Position numbers and translations under genes: made by a program. This document shows positions 6,257 to 15,407 of a stretch of 16,699 nt of DNA, piece after piece. The notes below the pieces were generated by a model, which saw only the letters and a list, made by a program, of their open reading frames with translations, had not been told where the DNA came from and searched no databases. How positions within the stretch are numbered: position 1 is the stretch's first letter; every line of letters begins with the position of its first letter. Origin of the DNA: JBJKPP01 sp046706145 (GTDB taxonomy: Bacteria > Bacteroidota > Ignavibacteria > Ignavibacteriales > Ignavibacteriaceae); the NCBI GenBank assembly GCA_046706145.1, contig JBJKPP010000090.1:1-16699 (forward strand), read 5' to 3'.

Positions 6257-7423
6257 ATGGAAACAAATGTTAGCGACGCTGTGGGAATTACTGCAATAAC
6301 AAAATTTGTAAAATTATTTGAGAACAAAAACTTAACGCTCGAAACCGGTGCTACATTATCGAGTGTTGATGTTGCATATCAAACTTATGGCACTTTGAAC
6401 AATGAAGGAACAAATGCAATATTGGTTTGTCATGCTCTAACAGGTAATGCTCATGCTGCAGGAATTATAGAAAATTCTGATATTAGTAATTCAGCAGAGC
6501 ATGAATATCTTAACAAATATAATCGTATGTTCTTAAATAAAGCTGGTTGGTGGGATGAACTTATCGGTATTAACAAAGCTTTTGATACAGAAAAGTATTT
6601 TATAGTTTCTTCAAACTTCCTTGGTGGTTGTTATGGTACAACGGGACCGGTCAGCAAAAATCCGACATCTAATTCCAGTTATGGTTTAAAATTCCCAACA
6701 TACACCGTTAGAGATATGGTTAAGGTTCAATATGAACTACTAAAAAAACTAGGTGTTAATAAACTTACAGGTGCGGCAGGCGGTTCTCTTGGAGGAATGC
6801 AAGTACTTGAATGGGCAATCATGCATCCGGATTTTGTAAAATATATATTCCCTATTGCAACCGCTGCAAAACATTCACCGTGGTGTATAGCATTGAATCA
6901 AGCAGCAAGAGAAGCTATAAAGAACGATCCATTATATAATAACGGAAATTATACTGAACAACCACATGACGGATTAAGTCTTGCAAGAAAAATTGCAATG
7001 ATAAGTTACAGAAGTGCTGTTTCTTTTGAAAAAAAATTCTCCAGAGAAAGAATATCAGATGATCATAGATACTTCGATCCTAAGAACATTTTTCAAATTG
7101 AAAGCTATTTAAATCACCAGGGAGACAAACTTGTAAATAGATTTGATGCAAATACATACTATAAAATTACCGAAGCAATGGACCTTCATGATGTAGCTTA
7201 CGAAAGAGAATCTATTAAGAATGCTCTTGGATCAATAAAAGCAAAATCTCTCAATATCGGAATTTCCACGGATGTTTTGTATCCGACATGGGAACAAAAA
7301 GAAATTGCTTCTCATATTCCCAATTCACAATACGCTCAGATTGATTCTATATATGGCCACGATGCCTTTTTAATTGAATTTGAGCAGCTTAATAAAATTA
7401 TAAAAGATTTTTTAGGGCATTGA
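6257..7423 (+). CDS. metX: Homoserine O-acetyltransferase
   Basis: 388 residues, a full-length alpha/beta-hydrolase-fold acyltransferase that transfers acetyl from acetyl-CoA to homoserine, the first committed step to methionine. The nucleophile is Ser177 in AAGGSLGGMQ. The triad is completed by Asp339 (GISTDVLYP) and His368 (YGHDAFLIE). The oxyanion/substrate region shows CHALTGNAHAAG (58-69) and NFLGGCYGTTGP (120-131), typical of MetX. Acyl-CoA choice (acetyl versus succinyl) cannot be fixed from family alone, but pairing with metY favours acetyl. The start ATG has no clear ribosome site, unlike metY. It lies downstream of the terminator-like hairpin after metY and is probably expressed by read-through. 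Confidence 0.95.
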   Translation: METNVSDAVGITAITKFVKLFENKNLTLETGATLSSVDVAYQTYGTLNNEGTNAILVCHALTGNAHAAGIIENSDISNSAEHEYLNKYNRMFLNKAGWWDELIGINKAFDTEKYFIVSSNFLGGCYGTTGPVSKNPTSNSSYGLKFPTYTVRDMVKVQYELLKKLGVNKLTGAAGGSLGGMQVLEWAIMHPDFVKYIFPIATAAKHSPWCIALNQAAREAIKNDPLYNNGNYTEQPHDGLSLARKIAMISYRSAVSFEKKFSRERISDDHRYFDPKNIFQIESYLNHQGDKLVNRFDANTYYKITEAMDLHDVAYERESIKNALGSIKAKSLNIGISTDVLYPTWEQKEIASHIPNSQYAQIDSIYGHDAFLIEFEQLNKIIKDFLGH

Positions 7424-7430
7424 TATCAAA

Positions 7431-7463
7431 AAACCTCGGAGGATTTGGAAACCTCCGAGGTTT
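7431..7463. terminator. Bidirectional terminator between convergent metX and mscL
   Basis: CCTCGGAGG (7434-7442) pairs perfectly with CCTCCGAGG (7452-7460), extended by AAA/TTT. The T-run is longer on the minus strand (complement of AAAAAA, 7428-7433) than on the plus strand (TTT), so it should act best for the mscL transcript while also ending metX. Confidence 0.85.
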
Positions 7464-7467
7464 ACTA

Positions 7468-7866
7468 TTATCTTTTCAGTAAATCCCTAATTTCAGTTAA
7501 TAAAACTTCTTGTTTTGAAGGTGGCGGAGGTGCAGCAGATTTTTCTTCTTTCTTTCTCTTTAAGCTATTAATTCCTTTAACAACCATAAAAATTGAAAAA
7601 GCAACAATCAGAAATTGAATGATTGTGTCTATGAAAACTCCATAGTTTAAAGTAACAGCTTTAGCACCATCAGCAGCCTCTTTTAAAGTGATTGTAAGAC
7701 TGGAAAAATTTACACCTCCTATTAAAATTCCAATGGGAGGCATAATTATGTCACTGACTAATGAGCTAACAATTTTTCCGAATGCGACACCTATTACTAT
7801 ACCAACAGCCATATCAATAACATTGCCCTTAACAGCGAAATCTTTGAATTCTTTCATTAGGGACAT
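7468..7866 (-). CDS. mscL: Large-conductance mechanosensitive channel
   Basis: 132 residues, the normal MscL length. The channel opens under membrane tension to release solutes during osmotic downshock. The N-terminal amphipathic helix MSLMKEFKDFAVKGN is followed by TM1 (NVIDMAVGIVIGVAFGKIV split over 15-33), which holds the pore-lining glycines. Next come SDIIMPPIGILIGG (38-51), a periplasmic loop, TM2 (about 75-97, GVFIDTIIQFLIVAFSIFMVV) and a charged, proline-containing C-terminal helix (KRKKEEKSAAPPPPSKQEVLLTEIRDLL split over 103-130). AAGGAG sits 7 bases before the ATG. It begins 26 bases after the DUF3078-like gene on the same strand and is probably its operon partner. Confidence 0.96.
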   Translation of the reverse strand: MSLMKEFKDFAVKGNVIDMAVGIVIGVAFGKIVSSLVSDIIMPPIGILIGGVNFSSLTITLKEAADGAKAVTLNYGVFIDTIIQFLIVAFSIFMVVKGINSLKRKKEEKSAAPPPPSKQEVLLTEIRDLLKR

Positions 7867-7892
7867 TTTATTACTCCTTATATAGTTGATGG

Positions 7893-8729
7893 TTAAAATA
7901 AATTATAAGATACACCAAGTTGAAGTGCTTCTTTAACCTGAGTTTTGGGAGATTGATCTTTTTGATAAACAACCAGTACATTAAAATTGACATTAACAAA
8001 CTTGTTAATTTGAGCTGTTATAGTATTATCCCACCTAACATCCCAAACATTCAGATGATTGAACCTTGTGAAGAGCCTGAGATTAGAATTAAATAAGAGG
8101 TTCTGGGCTACCGTATATTGAAAAGAAGAAACAGACTCAACTCCGGTTTCAAGTTTAAATTTCTCAATTTTGGTTGTTGTAGGATCATCAGTGTATTGAG
8201 TAAAAGTATTTGCAAATGTTTCTTGCAATGCAATTCCTAATCTAGTTTGAAATATTTTGGATTTATCATATAACAAACCAAGACTCTGTGTAACATATCC
8301 AGGATCAAAAAAAGATGATATTTGATATGTTGTATCGGAGCCATATTGATAACCGTCTGCCAGCACTGTTCTTACAGAATTACTGAAGTAGGGTTTAAAT
8401 TCCCAATCGATTTTGTATGACAAAACATTCTCTAAGTAGAAATCATTATCAGAAGTACGGAAATCCTGACCTCCTATTTTTGTACGTCCGAAAGATAATT
8501 GCAATTTATTATCAAGACGAAAAGGCGATGCAAAGTATATAAATTTAAAATTACCAGTTAAATCAAACGCCATTGAGTTATCTCCTCCCTGCGACCAATT
8601 ACTAAGGGCAATCTGACTTAGATTAAGACCTGTGGTACCACTCATATTCCATCCGCTATGCAACAACGAATCCGGTTGAGCAAATAGTAAGCACGTATTA
8701 AGGACAAAGAAGATTATAGTTTTTTTCAT
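7893..8729 (-). CDS. DUF3078-family outer-membrane beta-barrel protein
   Basis: 278 residues. A short signal peptide (MKKTIIFFVLNTCLLFA) is followed by the DUF3078-type opening GWNMSGTTGLNLSQIALSNW and SQGGDNSMAFDLTGNF. The rest is alternating amphipathic beta strands rich in Tyr, Phe and Asn. The protein ends in Phe (GVSYNLF), as expected of a barrel inserted by the BAM machinery. The function of this family is not known; members occur in Bacteroidota and relatives. It leads a probable two-gene unit with mscL. The long upstream spacer carries a triplicated TCCAAATTA motif that could be its control region. Confidence 0.85.
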   Translation of the reverse strand: MKKTIIFFVLNTCLLFAQPDSLLHSGWNMSGTTGLNLSQIALSNWSQGGDNSMAFDLTGNFKFIYFASPFRLDNKLQLSFGRTKIGGQDFRTSDNDFYLENVLSYKIDWEFKPYFSNSVRTVLADGYQYGSDTTYQISSFFDPGYVTQSLGLLYDKSKIFQTRLGIALQETFANTFTQYTDDPTTTKIEKFKLETGVESVSSFQYTVAQNLLFNSNLRLFTRFNHLNVWDVRWDNTITAQINKFVNVNFNVLVVYQKDQSPKTQVKEALQLGVSYNLF

Positions 8730-8828
8730 GTTGCTCCATTTATTATTGTTTTTATGACACTTAAAAAATTGATTTTACAGAGAATTGGAAGCTCCCTAAA
8801 GTTTATTATCCCTCTCTTGATTTATGGT

Positions 8829-8895
8829 TCCAAATTAAGCTAAACTATTCCAAATTAGCAACAATTTCCATTATAATACTACATTGTCCAAATTA
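8829..8895. repeat. Triplicated TCCAAATTA motif upstream of the DUF3078/mscL unit
   Basis: TCCAAATTA occurs at 8829-8837, 8849-8857 and 8887-8895. The first two start exactly 20 bases apart, about two helical turns; the third starts 38 bases further on. All lie 100-170 bases upstream of the DUF3078 start and also upstream of the divergent small membrane-protein gene. They could be operator sites; the binding factor is unknown. Confidence 0.45.
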
Positions 8896-9067
8896 ATACA
8901 CAGATAAGCAAAATTAGTAGGCTAGTTGTATTTTGAAAATCTACTGCGACATAGTCAGACGTCAACAATAGCTACTAAATTCCATATATACCTCAGGTAG
9001 GAAACAATGTGGCATTTTGTTTGCACTAATTTAGTAAAGACATAACAAAACCGTTGGAATTGCGTTA
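8896..9067. other. Rest of the divergent spacer before the small membrane-protein gene
   Basis: Together with 8730-8895 this forms a 338-base gene-free stretch. The odd palindrome TACCT-C-AGGTA lies at 8989-8999. A weak promoter-like pair TTGCAC (9021-9026) and TAACAA (9043-9048), 16 bases apart, precedes the plus-strand gene at 9068. Neither is strong. Confidence 0.3.
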
Positions 9068-9340
9068 ATGGTTGAAAGAGCGACAAAATTTACCTCAGAT
9101 GGCGTAAAAGTTTCATCAAAATTTTACAAAGGAGTATCAAAATTTCTAATAAATCCTGCTGTTTCCGGATTGATGGGCTTTGCCACCATGTTTACAGTTG
9201 TAATTCTAGTGGAGCTGCTCAATTACCTTCTGGGTATCAAAAAATCCTTTAATGTAGATATAAGTGATGTTACACTATCTTCGTTAGGATTTATTTGTTT
9301 TTTCTTAATCTCGATATTAAGTAATTTTAAGAAAGATTAA
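9068..9340 (+). CDS. Small two-helix membrane protein of unknown function
   Basis: 90 residues; I recognise no family. After a polar N-terminus (about 1-27) there are two hydrophobic helices, roughly 32-55 (SGLMGFATMFTVVILVELL) and 68-85 (SSLGFICFFLISILSNF), joined by a short polar loop (GIKKSFNVDISDV). The tail is basic (KKD). The ATG has no good Shine-Dalgarno sequence, only a weak promoter-like pair about 20 bases upstream. It stands alone between a divergent operon and the convergent gltD gene. Plausible hydrophobicity and a full stop-to-stop frame in a gene-free area support a real gene, but no homology can be claimed. Confidence 0.55.
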   Translation: MVERATKFTSDGVKVSSKFYKGVSKFLINPAVSGLMGFATMFTVVILVELLNYLLGIKKSFNVDISDVTLSSLGFICFFLISILSNFKKD

Positions 9341-9373
9341 TCCACTAAAGTTTACCAGAGTAATTAAAGCAGA

Positions 9374-10831
9374 TCACTGGCCAACTAATTCAACTTTATT
9401 CTCGACCAAAGAATTATGTACAGCCGCAGCACATTTTCGGCCTTCAGCTATCGCCCACACTATTAACGATTGTCCCCGCCTCATATCACCACATGCAAAA
9501 ACTTTATTCAGACTAGTCCTATGAGCATTTTCGCCTTCACTGAATTCGGCTTTAGCGTTTCCCCTATTATCCAGTTCCATTCCCATTTCTTTTAATTGTG
9601 TTATCATACCTTCATGTACCGGATGCACAAAACCGGCCGCGATAAGAACCAAATCTGCGGGAATTTCAAAGTCAGTATCCGGGATATCCACAAACTTCCC
9701 ATTTTCAAACTTACATTGTACACATTTCAGCGCTTTCACTTCACCACTTTCATTGCCAACAAATTCTTTGGTATTTATGCTCCACTTCCTGTCTACACCT
9801 TCTTCGTGGCTCGATGAGGTTTTAAAAACTAAAGGATAATATGGCCAAGGAGTAGAATCTGCCCGGAACATTGGGGGCTGGGGAAGCACCTCTAATTGAG
9901 TAACACTTAGTGCCCCTTGTCTATTAGATGTACCAACACAATCCGACCCTGTATCTCCTCCTCCTATTATAACAACATTCTTACCCTTACCAAGTATTTG
10001 GTCTTCAACTATATCCCCAGCGTTAACTTTGTTCTGCATAGGTAAGAATTCCATAGCAAAATAAATTCCTTTTAATTGTCTTCCCGGGATACTAATATCT
10101 CTTGGTTTTTCTGAGCCACCAGCCAACACAACAGCATCGTAACTTTCAATTAAATCCCTTATGGGAAAATCTACACCGATGTTTATACCAGTTCTAAATT
10201 CAACACCCTCTGCCATCATTTGGTCAATTCTTCTATCAATCTGAAATTTCTCTAACTTAAAATCTGGAATTCCGTAACGCAAAAGTCCGCCAAGTCTATC
10301 ATTCTTTTCAAAAACTATAACAGAATGTCCTAATCTGGCAAGCTGTTGTGCAGCGGCTAAACCAGCAGGACCAGAACCGATAATAGCTACTTTTTTCCCA
10401 GTAAGAATTTTCGGCGGTTTGGGGACAATCCATCCTTCTTCAAATCCTCTATCAATAATAGTTCTTTCAATTGCTTTAATAGAAACAGGATCTTCATTTA
10501 TTCCTAAAACGCATGCGCTTTCGCAAGGAGCAGGACATAATCGACCTGTAAACTCCGGGAAGTTATTTGTCGAATGTAAATTCTCTAAAGCTTCCTTCCA
10601 ATGTCCATTATATACCAGGTCATTCCATTCAGGGATTAGATTTTGAACTGGGCAGCCTGTATCACCATGGCAAAAGGGTATTCCACAATCCATGCACCTG
10701 GCTCCCTGTACTTTAGCTTCCTCTTTAGTAAAGTCAAACTCGAATTCGCGAAAGTGATGAACCCTCTCTTCGATTAATTGCTTTTTTAACGATGCTCTTC
10801 GATACTCTTTGAAACCTGTTGGTTTACCCAT
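9374..10831 (-). CDS. gltD: Glutamate synthase (NADPH) small subunit
   Basis: 485 residues from the chosen ATG. The beta subunit takes electrons from NADPH through FAD and Fe-S clusters and passes them to GltB. The N-terminal ferredoxin-like part has the cysteine sets C46-x2-C49-x4-C54-x5-C60 and C99-x3-C103-x3-C107, which bind [4Fe-4S]. The FAD fold starts at VAIIGSGPAGLAAAQQL (148-164). The NADPH fold is at VVIIGGGDTGSDCVG (286-300). The closing FAD motif is FACGDMRRGQSLIVWAIAEG. The frame stays open to 10951, but that extension lies wholly inside gltB. MGKPTGF is the usual family start and its ATG overlaps the gltB end by 8 bases, indicating translational coupling. Confidence 0.95.
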   Translation of the reverse strand: MGKPTGFKEYRRASLKKQLIEERVHHFREFEFDFTKEEAKVQGARCMDCGIPFCHGDTGCPVQNLIPEWNDLVYNGHWKEALENLHSTNNFPEFTGRLCPAPCESACVLGINEDPVSIKAIERTIIDRGFEEGWIVPKPPKILTGKKVAIIGSGPAGLAAAQQLARLGHSVIVFEKNDRLGGLLRYGIPDFKLEKFQIDRRIDQMMAEGVEFRTGINIGVDFPIRDLIESYDAVVLAGGSEKPRDISIPGRQLKGIYFAMEFLPMQNKVNAGDIVEDQILGKGKNVVIIGGGDTGSDCVGTSNRQGALSVTQLEVLPQPPMFRADSTPWPYYPLVFKTSSSHEEGVDRKWSINTKEFVGNESGEVKALKCVQCKFENGKFVDIPDTDFEIPADLVLIAAGFVHPVHEGMITQLKEMGMELDNRGNAKAEFSEGENAHRTSLNKVFACGDMRRGQSLIVWAIAEGRKCAAAVHNSLVENKVELVGQ

Positions 10832-13800
10832 TCGCAACCTCCAATAATTCACTTTCGTCTGCACTAGTTTCTTGCGATAATTTTGCAAGCGCTTTTTTGT
10901 ATTCCCCGGAAATAACTTTCCAGAAATGTTCTTTTTCATTTTCCCAAGCATTCAAAATAAGCTCAGCCCTCTTTGAACCTGTATATTTAAAATGTTTATT
11001 GACCAAATCATGAACTTCCTGGATGTCTTCATCATAAACCAAATATTCCACATCTACCAATTCTTGGTTCAAGTATTTTAAGAAAACTTGTGTGGGGTCC
11101 CAAACATACGCAACTCCGCCGGACATACCAGCAGCAAAATTTCTTCCGGTTTTTCCAATCACAACTACTCTTCCACCTGTCATATACTCACATCCATGAT
11201 CACCAACGCCTTCAACAACCGCGATTGCTCCGGAGTTTCGCACAGCGAACCTTTCTCCAGCAACTCCGTTTATGTACGCTTCTCCACTCGTAGCACCGTA
11301 TAAACTTGTGTTTCCAATAATTATATTCTCTGCTGGATCGTATGTTACTTTTTCGGGAACTTTCACAATTAGTCTTCCACCGGAAAGTCCTTTCCCACAG
11401 TAATCGTTAGTCTCGCCTGTTAGTTTCAATTCAATTCCCTTTGCCAAAAACGCACCGAAACTCTGGCCAGCGGTTCCTTTCATTCGAATGTTTATGGTTC
11501 CGTCAGGTAAGCCATCATCTCCATATTTCTTGGCAATTTCTCCGGATAACATAGCGCCAACTGTCCTGTTAATATTGCGGACATTCATATTAATGTTTAA
11601 TGGTTTTTCCTCATTAATCGCTAACTCAGACAATCTGATTAATTCTCTGTCAATCTGAAACTCTAATCCATGATTTTGTTCTCTTACCCTGAAAAGTTCA
11701 GTATTATACAAAGGAGTTGGTTTAAACAAAGGTTTGCTCAAATCTATTCCTCTTGCTTTCCAATGAGATTGAGGATGTGTTGGGATTATTTTATCTGTCT
11801 GACCAACCATCTCATTAAAAGTTCTAAAGCCTAAATGCGACATCAATTCCCTTACTTCCTCTGCAATAAAGAACATAAAATTAACCACATATTCCGGTTT
11901 GCCGCTAAATTTCTTTCTTAATTCAGGATCCTGTGTTGCAACACCTACCGGACAAGTATTCAGATGACATTTTCTCATCATTATACAACCTTGTGTTACA
12001 AGAGGTGCAGTAGAAAAACCAAATTCTTCAGCTCCAAGGAGAGCACCGATAACCACATCTCTTCCCGTTTTTATTTGACCATCAACCGCTACATAAACTC
12101 TATCTCTTAAACCGTTTAGGACAAGGGTTTGGTGTGTCTCACTCAATCCTAATTCCCATGGAGTTCCAGCATACTGAATCGAAGAAATCGGGCTAGCTCC
12201 AGTACCACCATCATGACCACTTATTAAAATATGGTCAGCGTGTGCCTTTGCCACGCCGGCCGCAATTGTTCCAACCCCAACCTCCGAAACGAGCTTAACA
12301 CTTATTCTTGCTTTGGGATTAATGTTTTTTAAATCGAATATCAATTGTTTCAAATCTTCTATTGAATATATATCATGATGAGGCGGCGGACTAATTAAGG
12401 TTACGCCCGGTGTGCTTCTACGAACCTTCGCTATAAATTTATCTACCTTAAAACCAGGAAGCTGCCCGCCTTCACCTGGTTTTGCACCTTGAGCCATCTT
12501 AATTTGCAACTCTTCTGCATTCATTAAATAATTTGCAGTAACACCGAATCTTCCAGAAGCTACCTGCTTTATTGCGGATCTCATGCTATCACCATTTGGA
12601 AGAGGCACATATCTTATATCGGCTTCACCACCTTCTCCCGTATTTGATTTTGCTCCAATTCTATTCATGGCAACAGCAAGTGATGTATGAGCTTCCCATG
12701 ATAAAGAACCAAAACTCATCGCTCCTGTAGAAAATCTTTTAACAATTTCAGCCGCGGGCTCTACTTCTTCGAGTGGGATTTTCTGACCAGAAAAATCAAA
12801 TTCAAACAAACTTCTTAATGTAACCCGACTCCTATTTTGATTGTTAATTAATTCTGTGTATTCCTTAAATGTTTTGTAATCGCCTCTTCTTGTACCCAAT
12901 TGCAACTTTGAAATTGTCAGTGGATTCCACAAGTGTTTCTCACCATCTTTTCTGTAATGATACAAACCACCAGATTGTAATTCGTTATCATCTATAGGAT
13001 TGAAAGCGCTATAGTGCCTTTTCACAGTTTCTTGTTCCAGCATTTCAAGACTTAATCCTTCTATCCTAGAAGCCGTTCCGGTGAAATAATTATCAACTAT
13101 TTCTGTATCCAAACCAACAGCTTCAAATATTTGTGCACCACAGTAAGATTGTAGCGTACTGATTCCCATCTTGCTAAAAATTTTAAATAAACCTTTGCTG
13201 ACGGCCTTAACAAAATTCTTCTTAGCAGTTTTGTAATCTATACCAGGAATAAAATTGTTCTCACATAAATACGATAACGTTTCATAAGCCAGGTAAGGAT
13301 TGATTGCATTTGCGCCATATCCACACAACAATGCAAAATGAGAAACTTCCCTTGGTTCTCCACTTTCCAGTATAATTCCAGTTCTCGTCCTTAATCCTGC
13401 CCTAATTAGTGAGTGATGAACACCCGACACTGCAAGCAGGCTTGGAATAGCAGCACAATTTTCATCAACTCCTCTATCAGATAAAATAATTAGAGAAATT
13501 CCCGATTTGACAGCATTCACTGCCTCATTACAAATCTGGTCCAGTCTCTCACGCATATTGTGACGAACGTGAGGATTAAATAACAAAGGAATAGTTATAG
13601 ACCTAAATTGTCCTTTTGCAATGTGCCTAATTTTTTCTAGTTGGGAATTAGAAAGCAGCGGATGTTCCAACTCTAATCTGTGAGCATGCTTAGGTGTTTC
13701 ACCAAGAAGATTTTGTTCGGGTCCAACATACGTGGTTAATTCCATTACAAGTTCCTCACGAATAGCATCAACGGGAGGGTTAGTAACCTGGGCAAACATT

Positions 13801-15407
13801 TGCTTGAAATAACGAAACAACAATTGAGGTCTTTCCGAAAGTACTGCCAAAGCCGCATCACTTCCCATAGAGCCAACAGCTTCCTGACCATTTGAAGCCA
13901 TTGGTTTCATAACCATTGTTAGATCTTCCTTTGTATAGCCGAATATCTTTTGTCTTTTAGTAAAAGTCTTAGGATCAGCATTAACAGGAACTTCATAATT
14001 AGGAAGATGATGAAGTTTAATCATATTTTCCTGCACCCATTGCTTGTAGGGTTTTCTTTTTACTATTTCATTTTTTATTTCATCATCATCGATTATTCTT
14101 CCCTGCTTGAGATCTAATAAAAACATTCTACCAGGTTGTAGTCTTCCTTTTCTAAGTACATTCTCCGGAGCTATGTCAAGCACACCTGCCTCAGAAGCCA
14201 GCACAACTAAATCATCTTTAGTAACAACATACCGAGAAGGACGTAAACCATTTCTATCCAGCGTTGCACCTATTTGAATTCCATCAGTAAAAACAACAGC
14301 TGCAGGTCCATCCCATGGCTCCATCATTGTAGCGTGATATTCATAAAATGCTCTTCTATCGGGGTCCATTAAATCATTTTTTGACCAAGCTTCAGGAATC
14401 ATCATCATCATTGCGTGCGGAAGGCTCCTACCGCTCATCACTAAAAGTTCCAAAACCGTATCGAATGTTGCGGAATCGCTCTGTCCATCCATAATTATGG
14501 GTAACATTCTTCTTAGGTCTTTCCCGTAATATGGCGATTCCATCACGGCTTCCCTAGCAGCCATCCAATTTTTATTTCCTCTAAGTGTATTAATTTCCCC
14601 GTTATGCGCTATCATCCTAAAAGGATGTGCTAAGTCCCACGTTGGGAAGGTATTTGTAGAAAATCTCATATGAATCATGGCCATGGCGGATTTCATATCA
14701 GCATCAAGAAGATCGCTGTAGTAAGGGGTCATTTGATCCGCAAGGAGCATTCCTTTGTAGATAAGTACTTTGCTAGAAAAAGATGGTACGTAGTATTTAC
14801 TCCTATCACATTTCAATTCCTGGCGAACTCTGTGATCTATAATTCTACGAATCAAATAAAGTTTTCTTTCAAATTCATCCTGAGTTTTTATTTTGTCGTT
14901 AGCGCCAATAAAACATTGTTTTATATATGGTTGAGTTGCACGCGAACCGGTCCCTGGAACAGACGGATCAACAGGTACACTTCTCCAACCAAGAAAATCT
15001 TGATTTTCATCTATCACAATTTTTTCTATTATATTTTCAACAGACTTTCTCAATATTGCATTCTGTGGAAGAAACATCATTCCAACACCATAACGCCCTT
15101 CTGGGGGTAACTTTATTCCGGCCTGCTTAGCAACTTTCTTCATAAAATCATGTGGCATTTGAATCAAGACACCTGCGCCATCTCCCGTTGCAGGATCAGC
15201 CCCTACTGCGCCTCTATGTTCAAGATTCTTAAGCATCTGTAATCCCTTATCAATTATCGATCGCGATTTCCTGCCTTTTATGTCGGCAACGAAACCCATT
15301 CCACAAGCATCGTGTTCCATTGAAGGATCATACATGCCTGATACAATTCGGGTTGATCCTAACTTATCTTTTTTCATCGTATTTATTTCATTCAATCTTT
15401 CTTCCAT
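10824..15407 (-). CDS. gltB: Glutamate synthase large subunit
   Basis: 1527 residues. The alpha subunit hydrolyses glutamine and adds the ammonia to 2-oxoglutarate, giving two glutamates. It opens with a short propeptide and the class-II amidotransferase catalytic Cys35 (MEHDACGMGFVADIKG from the ATG), followed by MIHMRFSTNTFPTWDLAHPF and HNGEINTLRGN. The central domain is followed by the FMN synthase domain (SVKLVSEVGVGTIAAGVAKA; ISGHDGGTGASP). The [3Fe-4S] cysteines are in CIMMRKCHLNTCPVG (around residue 1140). The C-terminal GXGXG helix domain shows GNTSLYGATSGEAY and GGRVVVIGKTGRNFAAGMSGG. The start is ATG at 15407 with AAAGGA 6 bases upstream; an in-frame TTG at 15422 would place that site inside the gene. 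It is co-transcribed with gltD. Confidence 0.96.
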   Translation of the reverse strand: MEERLNEINTMKKDKLGSTRIVSGMYDPSMEHDACGMGFVADIKGRKSRSIIDKGLQMLKNLEHRGAVGADPATGDGAGVLIQMPHDFMKKVAKQAGIKLPPEGRYGVGMMFLPQNAILRKSVENIIEKIVIDENQDFLGWRSVPVDPSVPGTGSRATQPYIKQCFIGANDKIKTQDEFERKLYLIRRIIDHRVRQELKCDRSKYYVPSFSSKVLIYKGMLLADQMTPYYSDLLDADMKSAMAMIHMRFSTNTFPTWDLAHPFRMIAHNGEINTLRGNKNWMAAREAVMESPYYGKDLRRMLPIIMDGQSDSATFDTVLELLVMSGRSLPHAMMMMIPEAWSKNDLMDPDRRAFYEYHATMMEPWDGPAAVVFTDGIQIGATLDRNGLRPSRYVVTKDDLVVLASEAGVLDIAPENVLRKGRLQPGRMFLLDLKQGRIIDDDEIKNEIVKRKPYKQWVQENMIKLHHLPNYEVPVNADPKTFTKRQKIFGYTKEDLTMVMKPMASNGQEAVGSMGSDAALAVLSERPQLLFRYFKQMFAQVTNPPVDAIREELVMELTTYVGPEQNLLGETPKHAHRLELEHPLLSNSQLEKIRHIAKGQFRSITIPLLFNPHVRHNMRERLDQICNEAVNAVKSGISLIILSDRGVDENCAAIPSLLAVSGVHHSLIRAGLRTRTGIILESGEPREVSHFALLCGYGANAINPYLAYETLSYLCENNFIPGIDYKTAKKNFVKAVSKGLFKIFSKMGISTLQSYCGAQIFEAVGLDTEIVDNYFTGTASRIEGLSLEMLEQETVKRHYSAFNPIDDNELQSGGLYHYRKDGEKHLWNPLTISKLQLGTRRGDYKTFKEYTELINNQNRSRVTLRSLFEFDFSGQKIPLEEVEPAAEIVKRFSTGAMSFGSLSWEAHTSLAVAMNRIGAKSNTGEGGEADIRYVPLPNGDSMRSAIKQVASGRFGVTANYLMNAEELQIKMAQGAKPGEGGQLPGFKVDKFIAKVRRSTPGVTLISPPPHHDIYSIEDLKQLIFDLKNINPKARISVKLVSEVGVGTIAAGVAKAHADHILISGHDGGTGASPISSIQYAGTPWELGLSETHQTLVLNGLRDRVYVAVDGQIKTGRDVVIGALLGAEEFGFSTAPLVTQGCIMMRKCHLNTCPVGVATQDPELRKKFSGKPEYVVNFMFFIAEEVRELMSHLGFRTFNEMVGQTDKIIPTHPQSHWKARGIDLSKPLFKPTPLYNTELFRVREQNHGLEFQIDRELIRLSELAINEEKPLNINMNVRNINRTVGAMLSGEIAKKYGDDGLPDGTINIRMKGTAGQSFGAFLAKGIELKLTGETNDYCGKGLSGGRLIVKVPEKVTYDPAENIIIGNTSLYGATSGEAYINGVAGERFAVRNSGAIAVVEGVGDHGCEYMTGGRVVVIGKTGRNFAAGMSGGVAYVWDPTQVFLKYLNQELVDVEYLVYDEDIQEVHDLVNKHFKYTGSKRAELILNAWENEKEHFWKVISGEYKKALAKLSQETSADESELLEVANG

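Noticed and set aside
10832..10951. 40-residue N-terminal extension of gltD
   Set aside because: It lies wholly inside gltB, and the family normally starts at MGKPTGF; the ATG at 10831 fits the usual short gltB-gltD overlap.
14670..15110. Plus-strand 146-codon frame inside gltB
   Set aside because: It is antisense to the conserved amidotransferase domain of gltB and has no recognisable features.
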